Assembly (NCBI GenBank): GCA_963678075.2
Contig: CAXXPK010000004.1
Coordinates: forward strand, 1 to 64,000
From: Oleispirillum sp963678075
Lineage (GTDB): Bacteria; Pseudomonadota; Alphaproteobacteria; Rhodospirillales; Rhodospirillaceae
Reading direction: 5' to 3'
DNA: 64,000 nucleotides
Shown: positions 1 through 8,312 of the stretch, one piece after another
How the letters are laid out: every line of letters begins with the position of its first letter
Numbering within the stretch: position 1 is the first letter of the stretch
Translations under genes and position numbers: made by a program
The notes under the pieces: generated by a model
The model's input: only the letters and a program-made list of their open reading frames with translations
Databases searched by the model: none
What the model was told of the DNA's origin: nothing

Positions 1-216
1 TCGATATCGGGACCATGCACCAGAATCAGCGCGCCGTCCCCGGCTTGCGCCAGGATGCCGGACAGGCGGGTGATTTCCACCGCGCGGGCGGCGGCGCGGC
101 GGCGCCACCGCCGCCGGTGGTGGGCGAACAGTCCGCCAAACACGACGACGACGGCCAGAAATCCAGCCGCCGCGTCAAGCCAGGGAGAAAAGTCGGGTCA
201 GCGCCGGAAACGTCAT
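1..216 (-). pseudogene. N-terminal fragment of a membrane-anchored sensor-like protein, window edge
   Basis: On the minus strand an ATG at 216 is preceded by a purine-rich ribosome binding site (GAGAGGG) and opens MTFPALTRLFSLA before a stop. In another frame the sequence continues as a hydrophobic stretch (GFLAVVVVFGGLF) followed by an Arg-rich cytoplasmic turn and EITRLSGILAQAGDGALILV, which resembles the start of a PAS domain in a signalling protein. The two parts join with a frameshift near 178-181. The gene runs off the left edge, so its output domain cannot be seen. It lies 55 bases downstream of ahcY on the same strand. The sensor identity is inferred from one membrane segment plus a PAS-like opening only. 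Confidence 0.35.
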
Positions 217-271
217 CGCCGAGCCCTCTCTCCCAATTGCGCATTCTCCGGCGGGACCGCCGGAAGATCTG

Positions 272-1567
272 TCAGTAGCGATATTCCTCCGGCTTGAAGG
301 GGCCGTCAACCGACACCCCAATATAGGTCGCCTGCTCCGGGCTCATCTTCTGGAGCTTCACGCCCAGCTTGCCGAGGTGCAGCGCCGCGACCTTTTCGTC
401 CAGGGTCTTCGGCAGGACGTAGACCTTCTTTTCATAGGCCTGCGGGTTGTTCCACAGTTCGATCTGCGCCAGCACCTGATTGCTGAACGAGGCGCTCATC
501 ACGAAGCTGGGGTGGCCGGTGGCGCAACCCAGGTTGACCAGGCGGCCTTCGGCCAGGATGATGATCCGCTTGCCGTCGGGGAATTCCACCTCGTCCACCT
601 GCGGCTTGACCGGCAGCCACTTGAAGTTGCGCAGGCCCGCGATCTGGATTTCGCTGTCGAAGTGGCCGATGTTGCAGACGATGGCGCGATCCTTCATCGC
701 CCGCATGTGATCGACGGTGATCACGTCGATGTTGCCGGTGGCGGTGACGAAGATGTCGCCACGGGGCGCCGCTTCCTCCATGGTCGTGACTTCGAAGCCT
801 TCCATCGCCGCCTGCAGGGCGCAGATCGGATCGACTTCGGTGACGATGACGCGGCAGCCGACGCGGCTGAGCGAATCCGCCGATCCCTTGCCGACGTCGC
901 CGAAGCCCGCGACTACCGCGACCTTGCCCGCCATCATCACGTCGGTGCCGCGGCGGATGCCATCGACCAGCGATTCGCGGCAGCCGTATTTGTTGTCGAA
1001 TTTCGACTTGGTGACGCTGTCGTTGACGTTGAACGCCGGAACCAACAGCGTGCCCTCGCGCGCCATTTCATGCAGACGGTGCACGCCGGTGGTGGTTTCC
1101 TCGGAAATGCCGCGCACGTCGGCCATCAGGTCCGGGAACTTTTCGTGCATCATCTTGGTGAGGTCGCCGCCGTCGTCCAGGATCATGTTGGGGTGCCAGC
1201 CGTTCGGCCCCAGGATCGTCTGTTCGATGCACCAGTCGGCTTCCTCAAGGGTTTCGCCCTTCCAGGCGAACACCGGGACGCCCGCCTTGGCGATGGCGGC
1301 GGCGGCATGGTCCTGGGTCGAATAGATGTTGCACGAGCTCCAGCGCACGTCCGCGCCCAACGCGATCAGGGTCTCGATGAGGACGGTGGTCTGAATCGTC
1401 ATGTGCAGGCAGCCCGCGACGCGCGCGCCCTTTAGCGGCTGCTTCGGCCCGTATTCGGCGCGCACCGCCATCAGGCCCGGCATTTCGACCTCGGCAAGGA
1501 CGATTTCCCTGCGGCCCCAATCCGCCAGACCGATGTCCGCGACTTTGTAATCGGTGAATTCCGTCAT
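272..1567 (-). CDS. ahcY: Adenosylhomocysteinase (S-adenosyl-L-homocysteine hydrolase)
   Basis: This cytosolic NAD-dependent enzyme splits S-adenosylhomocysteine into adenosine and homocysteine, clearing the product inhibitor of SAM-dependent methylation. The 431-residue protein shows the family signatures: GCLHMTIQTTVLIETL near the N-terminus, SSCNIYSTQDHAAAAIA, the NAD-binding loop VAGFGDVGKGSA in the middle, and the C-terminal end KPEEYRY. The start MTEFTDYKVADIGLADWG at 1567 is chosen because it matches the usual family N-terminus; the frame is open further upstream, but that sequence looks non-coding. I see no convincing SAH riboswitch in the 175 bases before it. The partner SAM-cycle gene metK is also in this window but 49 kb away. 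Confidence 0.97.
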   Translation of the reverse strand: MTEFTDYKVADIGLADWGRREIVLAEVEMPGLMAVRAEYGPKQPLKGARVAGCLHMTIQTTVLIETLIALGADVRWSSCNIYSTQDHAAAAIAKAGVPVFAWKGETLEEADWCIEQTILGPNGWHPNMILDDGGDLTKMMHEKFPDLMADVRGISEETTTGVHRLHEMAREGTLLVPAFNVNDSVTKSKFDNKYGCRESLVDGIRRGTDVMMAGKVAVVAGFGDVGKGSADSLSRVGCRVIVTEVDPICALQAAMEGFEVTTMEEAAPRGDIFVTATGNIDVITVDHMRAMKDRAIVCNIGHFDSEIQIAGLRNFKWLPVKPQVDEVEFPDGKRIIILAEGRLVNLGCATGHPSFVMSASFSNQVLAQIELWNNPQAYEKKVYVLPKTLDEKVAALHLGKLGVKLQKMSPEQATYIGVSVDGPFKPEEYRY

Positions 1568-1742
1568 CTCGTCCTCTCCGTGAACGTCTGCCCGCCGCCG
1601 TTGTTTGCCGCGGAACTGAATCGCGGGATCATATAGCACAGTCTTTCCCCGCCTCAACCCATTATCCGGTTCGGCCCTGGCGGGGGGTGCGCGGGCGACG
1701 CCGGGTGATATATACCAAGCATCTCTTTGCAAAGGATCTCGC

Positions 1743-2712
1743 CATGGAGCAGGTCGTCGGTGTCTTCGCGCCGGTTTTCGGAATCGCCCTGTTGGGCTTT
1801 CTGTGCGGGCGTTTGAGGCTGCTGGGTCCCGCCGGGCCGACCGTGCTGTCGCGCTTCGTTTTTTCGTGGCGATGCCGCCCCTGATTTTCGTGACCTTGGC
1901 CACTCGCCGCCTCGACGGAGGTCGCCCACTGGGGATACCTGGCGTCCTATTTCCTGGCGATTCTGACGGGCGGTCTGGTCTTTCTGGCGTTGGGCTGCGC
2001 CGTCTTCAAGGAAAGCGGCGCCAAGCTGGCGCTGGGCATTTTCGCGTCGATCAACGGCAATGCCGGATATCTGGGGATTCCGATCTGTCTGTATGCCTTC
2101 GGTTCGCCGTTGCCCGCCATTCTGGCCACCGTCGTTCACATGATCTGTGTCTATCCGGGGCTGCTGACCTGGATCGAACTGGACCTTGCCCGTCGGTTGG
2201 GCGCGCCGATCACCTCGCCGGCGGCGAAGATCGGCCAGATTTTCCTGGTGGTGCTGAAGAACCCGCTGTTGATGGCGACCTTCCTGGGGGTGGCGGCGGT
2301 GGCGACCGGGGTCGTCTTGCCGCAATGGGCGGAACGGACCTGCAATCTGCTGGGGCGCGGCGCGATTCCGGTGGCGGTGTTCGCCCTGGGTCTGACCTTG
2401 GCGGAAAAGGACGTCGGGGCGGTGGGCGGAGACATCCGCGAAATCGCGGCGGCCAGCGCCGTCAAGCTGGCGCTGATTCCGCTTTTGGCGTTCGCGCTGG
2501 GGCGGTTCGTCTTTGGGCTGGACGCGTCGGCGCTGACCTCCCTGGTCTTCGTCGCGGCACTGTCATTGCCGAAGAACGCCTTTATCCTGGCGCAACGCTA
2601 CGGCATCTATGTGCGGTGCGCGGCGATGACGGTGTTCGTCACCACCTTGGCTTCGGCGGTCACCTTGCCCCTGGTCCTGTATGTGCTGGGTGGCAACAAG
2701 ATCGCGCCCTGA
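1743..2712 (+). pseudogene. AEC (auxin efflux carrier) family transporter, frameshifted
   Basis: The protein would be a roughly 10-TM carrier of the AEC/malonate-malate permease family. An ATG at 1743 opens MEQVVGVFAPVFGIALLGF, but the frame ends after 46 codons. The expected continuation FFVAMPPLIFVTLA is in the next frame, and the match is restored by adding one T to the T6 run at 1859-1864. A second shift near 1900-1918 moves to the frame carrying EVAHWGYLASYFLAILTGGL and then the intact C-terminal half, including FASINGNAGYLGIPI, a typical AEC core motif. Two independent frameshifts make a functional product unlikely. The first lies in a homopolymer, so a read error there cannot be excluded. 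Confidence 0.75.
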
Positions 2713-2719
2713 GCGTTGT

Positions 2720-3200
2720 TTAGTCCCTGCAACGATCATTGAATTCGGCGACCAGGCGGCGGATTTCGGCGCCGTCGGATTGCCGTAGCACCGCCCGGAC
2801 CAGGGCGTCCGCCGCGTCCGCCTCGATGCTGCGGACCTGTTCCTTGACCAGAAGCAGGTTGGATGGCGCCATCGACAATTCGGCGATGCCCATGCCCAGC
2901 AGCAACCCGGTATAGCGCGGGTCGCCCGCCACTTCGCCGCAGACCGAAACCGGAACGTTGGTCCGGCAGGCGGCGCGCGTCCTCGCGGATTTTGCGAAGG
3001 TCGTCGGTGACGTGGCTGACGGCGGTCCGGAAGCGACCGATTTCATCCTCTATGCGATTCGCAGGGATGCTGTATTCGACCACCGACAGGCCGCCGGTTT
3101 CGTGCACGTAGGCGATGCCCAAGGCAACGCCGGGCCTGACCCCGACACCATGCATGATGCGGGTCGGCAATTCCGGGATTGGGTGATCGTCAATCTTCAT
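2720..3200 (-). pseudogene. ptsI: PTS enzyme I remnant with large internal deletion
   Basis: Enzyme I normally (about 570 residues) transfers phosphate from phosphoenolpyruvate to HPr. The ATG at 3200 overlaps the end of ptsH by 11 bases and opens an EI N-terminus (HGVGVRPGVALGIAYV). After about 75 codons, near 2965, the sequence jumps frame and lands in the EI C-terminus: NVPVSVCGEVAGDPRYTGLLLGMGIAELSM, ending EFNDRCRD. The whole central part is gone, including the phosphorylated-histidine domain and most of the PEP-binding barrel, about 1.2 kb compared with normal family length. The rest of the PTS block is intact, so this is a specific loss. A second enzyme I (PtsP) elsewhere in the genome cannot be ruled out. 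Confidence 0.85.
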
Positions 3201-3471
3201 GGAACTTGGCTTCCACCAGGGCGCACAGGGCGTCAAGCGCCGCCGCCGCATCGTTGCCTTCCGCCGACAGGCCTATCGTACAACCGATTCCCGCCGCCAG
3301 CATCATCAGTCCCATGATCGATTCGCCGGATACCGTCTGGCCGTTCTTCGAAACCTGGACCCATGCGTCGAACCCGCCGGCCAGCTTGACGAACTTGGCG
3401 GCGGCACGGGCGTGCAGACCGCGTATGTTGCGAATTTTCACCTCGCGGCTGGCGGGATTTGTGGTGCTCAA
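3190..3471 (-). CDS. ptsH: Phosphocarrier protein HPr
   Basis: HPr is the small cytosolic phosphocarrier of the PTS. The 93-residue protein has the active-site histidine in RGLHARAAAKFVK and the regulatory serine in SGESIMGLMMLAA, the site that HPr kinase (encoded nearby) would modify. I chose the TTG at 3471 (STTNPASREVKI) because a GGAG ribosome binding site sits seven bases upstream on the minus strand; a GTG at 3498 would give nine more residues. It follows the EIIA gene by 30 bases and overlaps the ptsI remnant, so its usual phosphate donor is lost here although both phosphorylation sites are preserved. Confidence 0.93.
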   Translation of the reverse strand: MSTTNPASREVKIRNIRGLHARAAAKFVKLAGGFDAWVQVSKNGQTVSGESIMGLMMLAAGIGCTIGLSAEGNDAAAALDALCALVEAKFHED

Positions 3472-3501
3472 CGCTTCACTCCGTCGGTCTTCGAACACGG
3501 G

Positions 3502-3903
3502 TTACGACTGGGACAGCAGCTTGGAGGCGACGTTGATGTACTTTCGTCCGGCTTCCTGCGCGCTCATCACCGCGTCGTTCAAGGGCTCGGTGTTTCGCAC
3601 CGAGGCCAGTTTGATCAGCATCGGCAGGTTGACCCCGGCGATCACCTCGATCCGGGTCTTGTCCATGATCGAAATCGCCAGATTCGACGGCGTGCCGCCG
3701 AACATATCGGTCAATACCATGGCGCCGTCGCCTTCGCTGACTGCGGCGACGCTGTCCATGATGTCCTGGCGTCGGCGCTCCATGTCGTCATCGGGGCCGA
3801 TGCATACCGCCTTGATGCGTTCCTGAGGGCCGACCACGTGTTCCAGGGCGGCGATCAGTTCCTCGGCCAGACGACCGTGGGTGACAAGTACCATGCCGAT
3901 CAT
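3502..3903 (-). CDS. PTS mannose-type EIIA component
   Basis: This 133-residue cytosolic protein belongs to the EIIA(Man) family. The phosphorylatable histidine lies in VLVTHGRLAEEL, and the domain carries the family motif VLTDMFGGTPSNLA in the middle. No EIIB, EIIC or EIID sugar-transport partner is in the window. In Alphaproteobacteria this arrangement (EIIA-HPr-EI next to hprK and rapZ) is known as a regulatory PTS and is not a sugar importer. It starts 102 bases after rapZ on the same strand; I see nothing in that gap. Confidence 0.92.
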   Translation of the reverse strand: MIGMVLVTHGRLAEELIAALEHVVGPQERIKAVCIGPDDDMERRRQDIMDSVAAVSEGDGAMVLTDMFGGTPSNLAISIMDKTRIEVIAGVNLPMLIKLASVRNTEPLNDAVMSAQEAGRKYINVASKLLSQS

Positions 3904-4005
3904 GCGCGCTTCGTTCCTTCCCCTTTGCGCCGAGCCAACCGATCGCGGGCTTCTTCGGAAGCCGTCCCCCCGCCTGGTTCCAAATCGTCCAGGCGGCTTT
4001 CGGTG

Positions 4006-4911
4006 TCAGGTCTCGGGCGATTGTAGCTCCCGATGGCGGACCGAGGTGCCGTACCCCGCCTCGGTCAGCCACTGCCCCAGACGCTCGGCGACGAACACCG
4101 AACGGTGACGCCCCCCGGTGCATCCCACCGCCAGCGTCAGATAGCTTTTGCCTTCGGTCACGTAACGCGGCAACAGCGGCTCCAACAGGCCGGTCAGTCG
4201 CGCCATGAACTCGGGAAAATCCGGATCCGCCGCGACATAGGCCTGTACCGGAGCATCGCGTCCGGTCTGCTCGCGCAGAACCGGATCATAGTGCGGATTG
4301 CGTAGGAAGCGCACGTCGAAAACCAGATCCGCCTCGCGCGGCAGGCCGCGACGGAACGAAAACGAGGTGACGAACACATGCAGACCGGTGGCGGCCAGGC
4401 CGTAGCGGGAAAACAGCATGGTCTTCAACGATCCGGGCGGCAGGTCCGAGGTGTCGATGACGTCGTCGGCGCCATCCTTGATCGGGGCCAGGAGTTGCCG
4501 CTCCAGAGCGATTCCATCGACCAGAGGGCGGTCCACCGCCAGGGGATGGCGGCGCCGGGTCTCGGTATAGCGGCGTTGCAACACGTCGTCGTCGCAATCC
4601 AGGAACACGATGCGCGGGCGCAAGCCCCCCACCTGTTCCAGGTCGCGCAGCAGGCGTTTGATCGACTCGATGTCGAAGTCGCGGGTGCGGATATCCACCC
4701 CGATCGCCAGCGGACGCCGCACCCCCTGGTATTCGGCCCAGGTGGTCGCCTCGTCGCCGACCATGTGGCGCAACAGGAACAGCGGCACGTTGTCCACCGC
4801 CTCGTACCCCAGGTCCTCGAAGGTCTTCAAGGTGGTGCTTTTGCCCGCCCCGGACAGGCCGGTGATCAGCACCACCTCGCGGGAAGCGGATGAAGTGGGT
4901 GGATTGGCCAT
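4006..4911 (-). CDS. rapZ: RapZ-family nucleotide-binding protein (RNase adapter / P-loop kinase-like)
   Basis: The protein has a P-loop near its N-terminus (VVLITGLSGAGKSTTLKTFEDLGYE) and the family C-terminal motif AVGCTGGRHRSVFVAERLG. In enteric bacteria RapZ guides RNase E to a small RNA controlling amino-sugar synthesis; in Alphaproteobacteria its target is less clear. The start at 4911 (MANPPTSSASREVVLITG) gives 301 residues and shares one base with the hprK stop (TGATG), implying translational coupling. The frame is open upstream inside hprK, but that part is an out-of-frame reading of hprK and should not be included. Confidence 0.94.
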   Translation of the reverse strand: MANPPTSSASREVVLITGLSGAGKSTTLKTFEDLGYEAVDNVPLFLLRHMVGDEATTWAEYQGVRRPLAIGVDIRTRDFDIESIKRLLRDLEQVGGLRPRIVFLDCDDDVLQRRYTETRRRHPLAVDRPLVDGIALERQLLAPIKDGADDVIDTSDLPPGSLKTMLFSRYGLAATGLHVFVTSFSFRRGLPREADLVFDVRFLRNPHYDPVLREQTGRDAPVQAYVAADPDFPEFMARLTGLLEPLLPRYVTEGKSYLTLAVGCTGGRHRSVFVAERLGQWLTEAGYGTSVRHRELQSPET

Positions 4912-5384
4912 CAGTTCACCCTGTCGCGGCGGCCAAGCACCGTGTCCAGCGCCACCGTCACCACCTGCGGCGCCGAGGCGGCGAAGGAAAAGACGCGGAT
5001 GGCCGGAACCTCGATCCCCAGGATGTCGCGGACGAGCGAGTCCGGCATGCGTTCGACCTGCGTCGGGTCGGCGACCAGATCGACCGCCAAGGCGACCGGA
5101 AAAAGATCCGCCGCCGTCGCCGCGCCGGGAACCGTGACCAGCCCCAGGCCCCGCACCTCCATGAAACCCGAGATGCTGGGTGGACAGGCCGCCCACAGGC
5201 GCCCATCGCGGGCGATGACGCGGGTCTGGTCGTCGACGATCAGCCGCCCGCCCGCCGCGATCAGCCGCAGCGCCAAATCGGATTTGCCGCAGCCCGGCGC
5301 GCCGGAAAGCAGCACCGCGTGATCGTCGATGGCGACGGCGGAGGCATGGTGGTTGGCTTCGATGTCGGGTCGAATCTGGTCCAT
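4911..5384 (-). CDS. hprK: HPr kinase/phosphorylase, short alphaproteobacterial form
   Basis: HprK phosphorylates and dephosphorylates the regulatory serine of HPr. This 157-residue form lacks the N-terminal domain of Firmicutes HprK, as is usual for Alphaproteobacteria. The Walker A motif is GAPGCGKSDLALRLI; the catalytic stretch around LIVDDQTRVIARDGRLW and the region ISGFMEVRGLGLVTV follow. I chose the ATG at 5384 (MDQIRPDIEANHHA), preceded by a GGTGA-like site; the open frame upstream has no family similarity. It sits 31 bases after chvG and is coupled to rapZ, so kinase, adapter and two-component system probably share a transcript. Confidence 0.93.
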   Translation of the reverse strand: MDQIRPDIEANHHASAVAIDDHAVLLSGAPGCGKSDLALRLIAAGGRLIVDDQTRVIARDGRLWAACPPSISGFMEVRGLGLVTVPGAATAADLFPVALAVDLVADPTQVERMPDSLVRDILGIEVPAIRVFSFAASAPQVVTVALDTVLGRRDRVN

Positions 5385-5415
5385 GTCGTCACCGTCGCGC
5401 GGCCCGCGCCGCCTG

Positions 5416-7155
5416 TCAATGCCCGAGGCCGTTCGGAAGTCGTGGGAAGGCCATGATGAAGCGGGCGCCCGAACAACCGGGGCCGTCGACATCGCGGCGG
5501 TTGATCGCGGAAATCCGGCCGCCCACGCCCTCGACGATCTGTTTCGAGATCGCCAGCCCCAGGCCCGAGTGGGTACCGAATTTTTCCCCCGGCGGACGTT
5601 CGGAATAGAAGCGTTCGAAGATCGTCGCTTCCTTGCCCTCGGGGATGCCCGGTCCTTCGTCGTCGATCTCGATCACCGCCATTCCGGCGAAGGCGCCGGT
5701 CCCGGCATGGGCGCGCAGGGTGATGGTCCCCCGGGGCGGGCTGAAAGTCACCGCGTTGCGGATCAGGTTGCGGAACACCTGCACCAAGCGGCCTTCCGAT
5801 CCCAGAACCCACAGTTCCTCGGGGTCCGGTAGATCCAGCACGATGTTGGGCGCGTTGTCGTCGTGTTGCAGGCTTTCGACTTCGACCAGGGCGCCCATCA
5901 TGGCGCGCAGATTCAAGGGGACGGCGGTCACCTTCAGCAGTTCGGCATCGACTCGCGACAGATCGGCGATGTCGCTGATCAGGCGGTCGATGCGTTGCAC
6001 GTCCTCGGCCAGGATCGCCAGCAAACGGCGCCGCGCTTGCGGGTCGTCGATGCGGCTGACGGTTTCGACCGCGCTGCGCATCGAGCTCAATGGATTCTTG
6101 ACCTCGTGCGCGATGTCGGCGGCGAAGCGCTCGGTCGCCTCGATACGGTTCCACAGAGCCTCGGTCATCTGGCCCAGGGCCAAGGACAAATCGCCGATTT
6201 CATCGTCGCGGCGCGACAGGTCGGGGATGGCGCCGCGCCCGCCAAGGCCGCTTTGCACCAGCGTCGCGGCGCGGGCCAGACGGCGCACCGGATGCACGAT
6301 GGTTCCCGCCTGGTACAACGACAGCAGGATGGTGACCCCCAGGGTGAACAGAAACAGCCTTAGTATCGCTTTTCTGACCTGGAAGACGCTGGCATCGACG
6401 GCATCGGTGGTGGCGTTGACCAGGACCGCGCCGACCACCTGCTTGTAGTATTGCACCGGAACCGCGACGCTGAGCACGTTGGTGGGGTCGCCGCGACGCA
6501 TGGCCTCGGCGGTTTCGCCGTAGCGCAGGGCGGCCTCCAGCTCTTCATAGGCGGAGACCGGGTCCGCCGGCGCTTCAGCATAAGGGGGCGCGGCGCCGCC
6601 TGACGACAGTCTTCCCAGCAGGCGCACCACGCGGTCGTTGAACATGCGGAGCAGGCGGTCGGCGGCGGGATAAAGCCGGGGCGGCGGCAGGCCGGAGATT
6701 TCGACCAGTCCGCCGGAGACGAACAGGTATCGGCTGTCGGCCAAAAGCACGCCGGAGGCATCGAACAGCCGGACCCGCCGTCCGCTGTGCACTGAAAGAC
6801 GGCGCACCATGTGGCGGGCCTGTTCCGGCAGCAGGCGGTAGCCGTGTCCGCCGCCGAACAGGGCGGCCGGGATGTTGTCACTTAAATCACGGATCGGCTG
6901 ATCGGCGGTGACCGAGCTTTCCGCCACCGCCGAGGCGATCATCTCGCCTTGTTCGCGCAGGGATTCCAGTTCCGAACGCAAAAATCCCTGCTCGTAGGTG
7001 TCGGGGTAAAGCGCCCCCATCACCAGAAAGACCGGCGCCAGCAGGTTGACCGCCAGAATCTTGCGGGTCAGCGGCGATATCCCCCGCAGCCGCCGCGCTA
7101 GCGCGGCGGGGTCGATGCGCCGGGGCTCGCTCCCGCGCGGCGGGATCAACGCCAT
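5416..7155 (-). CDS. chvG: Sensor histidine kinase ChvG (ExoS-type)
   Basis: This inner-membrane histidine kinase partners ChvI; in related bacteria the pair responds to acid and envelope conditions. The 579 residues contain a first membrane segment (KILAVNLLAPVFLVMGALY, about residues 32-50), a long periplasmic domain, a second membrane segment (LFLFTLGVTILLSLY, about 265-290), a HAMP region, the phosphoacceptor box FAADIAHEVKNPLSSM, and an ATPase domain with N box (FRNLIRNAVTFS), DDEGPGIP and HSGLGLAISKQI. It lies 42 bases downstream of chvI. The spacer contains an 11-base C/G run (7173-7183). Confidence 0.95.
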   Translation of the reverse strand: MALIPPRGSEPRRIDPAALARRLRGISPLTRKILAVNLLAPVFLVMGALYPDTYEQGFLRSELESLREQGEMIASAVAESSVTADQPIRDLSDNIPAALFGGGHGYRLLPEQARHMVRRLSVHSGRRVRLFDASGVLLADSRYLFVSGGLVEISGLPPPRLYPAADRLLRMFNDRVVRLLGRLSSGGAAPPYAEAPADPVSAYEELEAALRYGETAEAMRRGDPTNVLSVAVPVQYYKQVVGAVLVNATTDAVDASVFQVRKAILRLFLFTLGVTILLSLYQAGTIVHPVRRLARAATLVQSGLGGRGAIPDLSRRDDEIGDLSLALGQMTEALWNRIEATERFAADIAHEVKNPLSSMRSAVETVSRIDDPQARRRLLAILAEDVQRIDRLISDIADLSRVDAELLKVTAVPLNLRAMMGALVEVESLQHDDNAPNIVLDLPDPEELWVLGSEGRLVQVFRNLIRNAVTFSPPRGTITLRAHAGTGAFAGMAVIEIDDEGPGIPEGKEATIFERFYSERPPGEKFGTHSGLGLAISKQIVEGVGGRISAINRRDVDGPGCSGARFIMAFPRLPNGLGH

Positions 7156-7197
7156 GGTGTCGGCTCCGGCGCGGGGGGGGGGGTTCGTCGCATCCGT

Positions 7198-7920
7198 CTA
7201 CTCAATCTTCTCGCGATAGCGATAACCGACGCCGTAGAGGGTTTCGATGTTGGCGAAGGTGTCGTCCTCGTCGCGGAATTTCTTGCGGATGCGTTTGATG
7301 TGGCTGTCTATGGTGCGGTCATCGACGTAGATGTGCTCGCCATAGGCGACGTCAATCAACTGATCGCGGCTTTTGACGTGGCCGGGGCGCACCGCCAGGG
7401 CCTGCACGATCAGGAATTCGGTCACCGTCAGGTCAACCGGACGGCCCTTCCACGCGCACATGTGGCGCGATGGGTCGAGCACCAAGTCGCCGCGCATCAG
7501 GGCCTCGCCGGACATGGTGTCGGGATCGGATCCGGACAGCCGCCGCTGGCGATTAACCTCGCCGCGGCGCAGCAGGCTGCGAATGCGCTCCACCAGCAGG
7601 CGTTGCGAGAAGGGCTTCTTGATATAGTCGTCGGCGCCCATTCGAAGGCCCAGGACCTCGTCCACTTCCTCGTCCTTCGAGGTCAGAAGGATCACCGGAA
7701 CCGCCGAATTCTTGCGCAATTGCAACAGCATTTCCATGCCGTCCATGCGCGGCATCTTGATGTCGAGGACGACAAGATCCGGTGGTTGCGCGGCTATCCC
7801 GGCCAGCCCCTCGGCACCGTCGTGGCACATGGCGACCTGGAAGCCCTCGGCCTCCAGCGCGATCGAAACCGACGTCAGAATGTTCCGATCGTCATCGATC
7901 AGGGTAATTAAATAGGACAC
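7198..7920 (-). CDS. chvI: Response regulator ChvI (OmpR family)
   Basis: A 240-residue DNA-binding response regulator. The receiver domain (1-120) shows the acidic pair in LITLIDDDRNIL, the phosphoacceptor aspartate in DLVVLDIKMPRMDG, the conserved threonine in VILLTSKDEEVD, and lysine in DDYIKKPFSQ. The C-terminal winged helix (about 140-240) carries VTEFLIVQALAVRPGHVKSRDQL and ends in YGVGYRYREKIE. It is the first gene of the chvI-chvG-hprK-rapZ-EIIA-ptsH block and is divergent from pckA. In Rhizobiales ChvI is known to influence pckA expression; control from the shared intergenic region here is an inference. Confidence 0.95.
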   Translation of the reverse strand: MSYLITLIDDDRNILTSVSIALEAEGFQVAMCHDGAEGLAGIAAQPPDLVVLDIKMPRMDGMEMLLQLRKNSAVPVILLTSKDEEVDEVLGLRMGADDYIKKPFSQRLLVERIRSLLRRGEVNRQRRLSGSDPDTMSGEALMRGDLVLDPSRHMCAWKGRPVDLTVTEFLIVQALAVRPGHVKSRDQLIDVAYGEHIYVDDRTIDSHIKRIRKKFRDEDDTFANIETLYGVGYRYREKIE

Positions 7921-8312
7921 GGTCTTATTCTCCCTGCGCAGCGTTGAGGACTTCGTCGGTACAAGGCGATTGTGTCAAAAGTCGCGCGCCCGCCCGCGCC
8001 CGGACATTATCGATCGCGATATCGGATATCGCCGCCGGAGCGGCCGACGCGGTCGGAAGCCAGGGAACGGCAATGCGTGTGCGAAAAAGCCGAAGAGTCA
8101 TCGCCTCCCCCCTGGTAACCACTCGATCACGGAACATATCTTACGAGCTAGGCGATAATCGTCCACAGCAATTCGTCGTCTTTCGGTATGTGTTCGGTTT
8201 CGGTCGGCGCCGAAGCACAGTGCCTTGGGCAAGGACGGACGACCGGGATGACCGGTCCGCAAGGGAACGTAAGGTCGCTAGCGCCGCAACACGATTTGGG
8301 GAGACCTCTATT
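7921..8312. other. Intergenic region between divergent chvI and pckA
   Basis: These 392 bases hold no gene I can support. The region must contain the promoters of chvI (leftwards) and pckA (rightwards). Its clearest element is the perfect palindrome at 8016-8032, listed separately. The long leader towards pckA ends in a GGGGAG ribosome binding site at 8298-8303. Reading frames across it have no family similarity. Confidence 0.6.
8016..8032. promoter_or_regulatory. Perfect palindrome, putative operator between chvI and pckA
   Basis: GCGATATC-G-GATATCGC is a perfect 8+1+8 inverted repeat. It lies 95 bases upstream of the chvI start and about 280 bases upstream of the pckA start. Its symmetry and place in a divergent regulatory region suggest a binding site for a dimeric regulator. 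The regulator is unknown, and the site does not obviously resemble the direct-repeat sites typical of OmpR-family regulators. Confidence 0.4.

Noticed and set aside
1568..1742. Possible SAH riboswitch upstream of ahcY
   Set aside because: The 175-base leader shows no recognisable SAH aptamer core on the minus strand.
4912..5196. N-terminal extension of RapZ by 95 codons
   Set aside because: The extra sequence is hprK read in another frame; the coupled ATG at 4911 gives the family-typical start.
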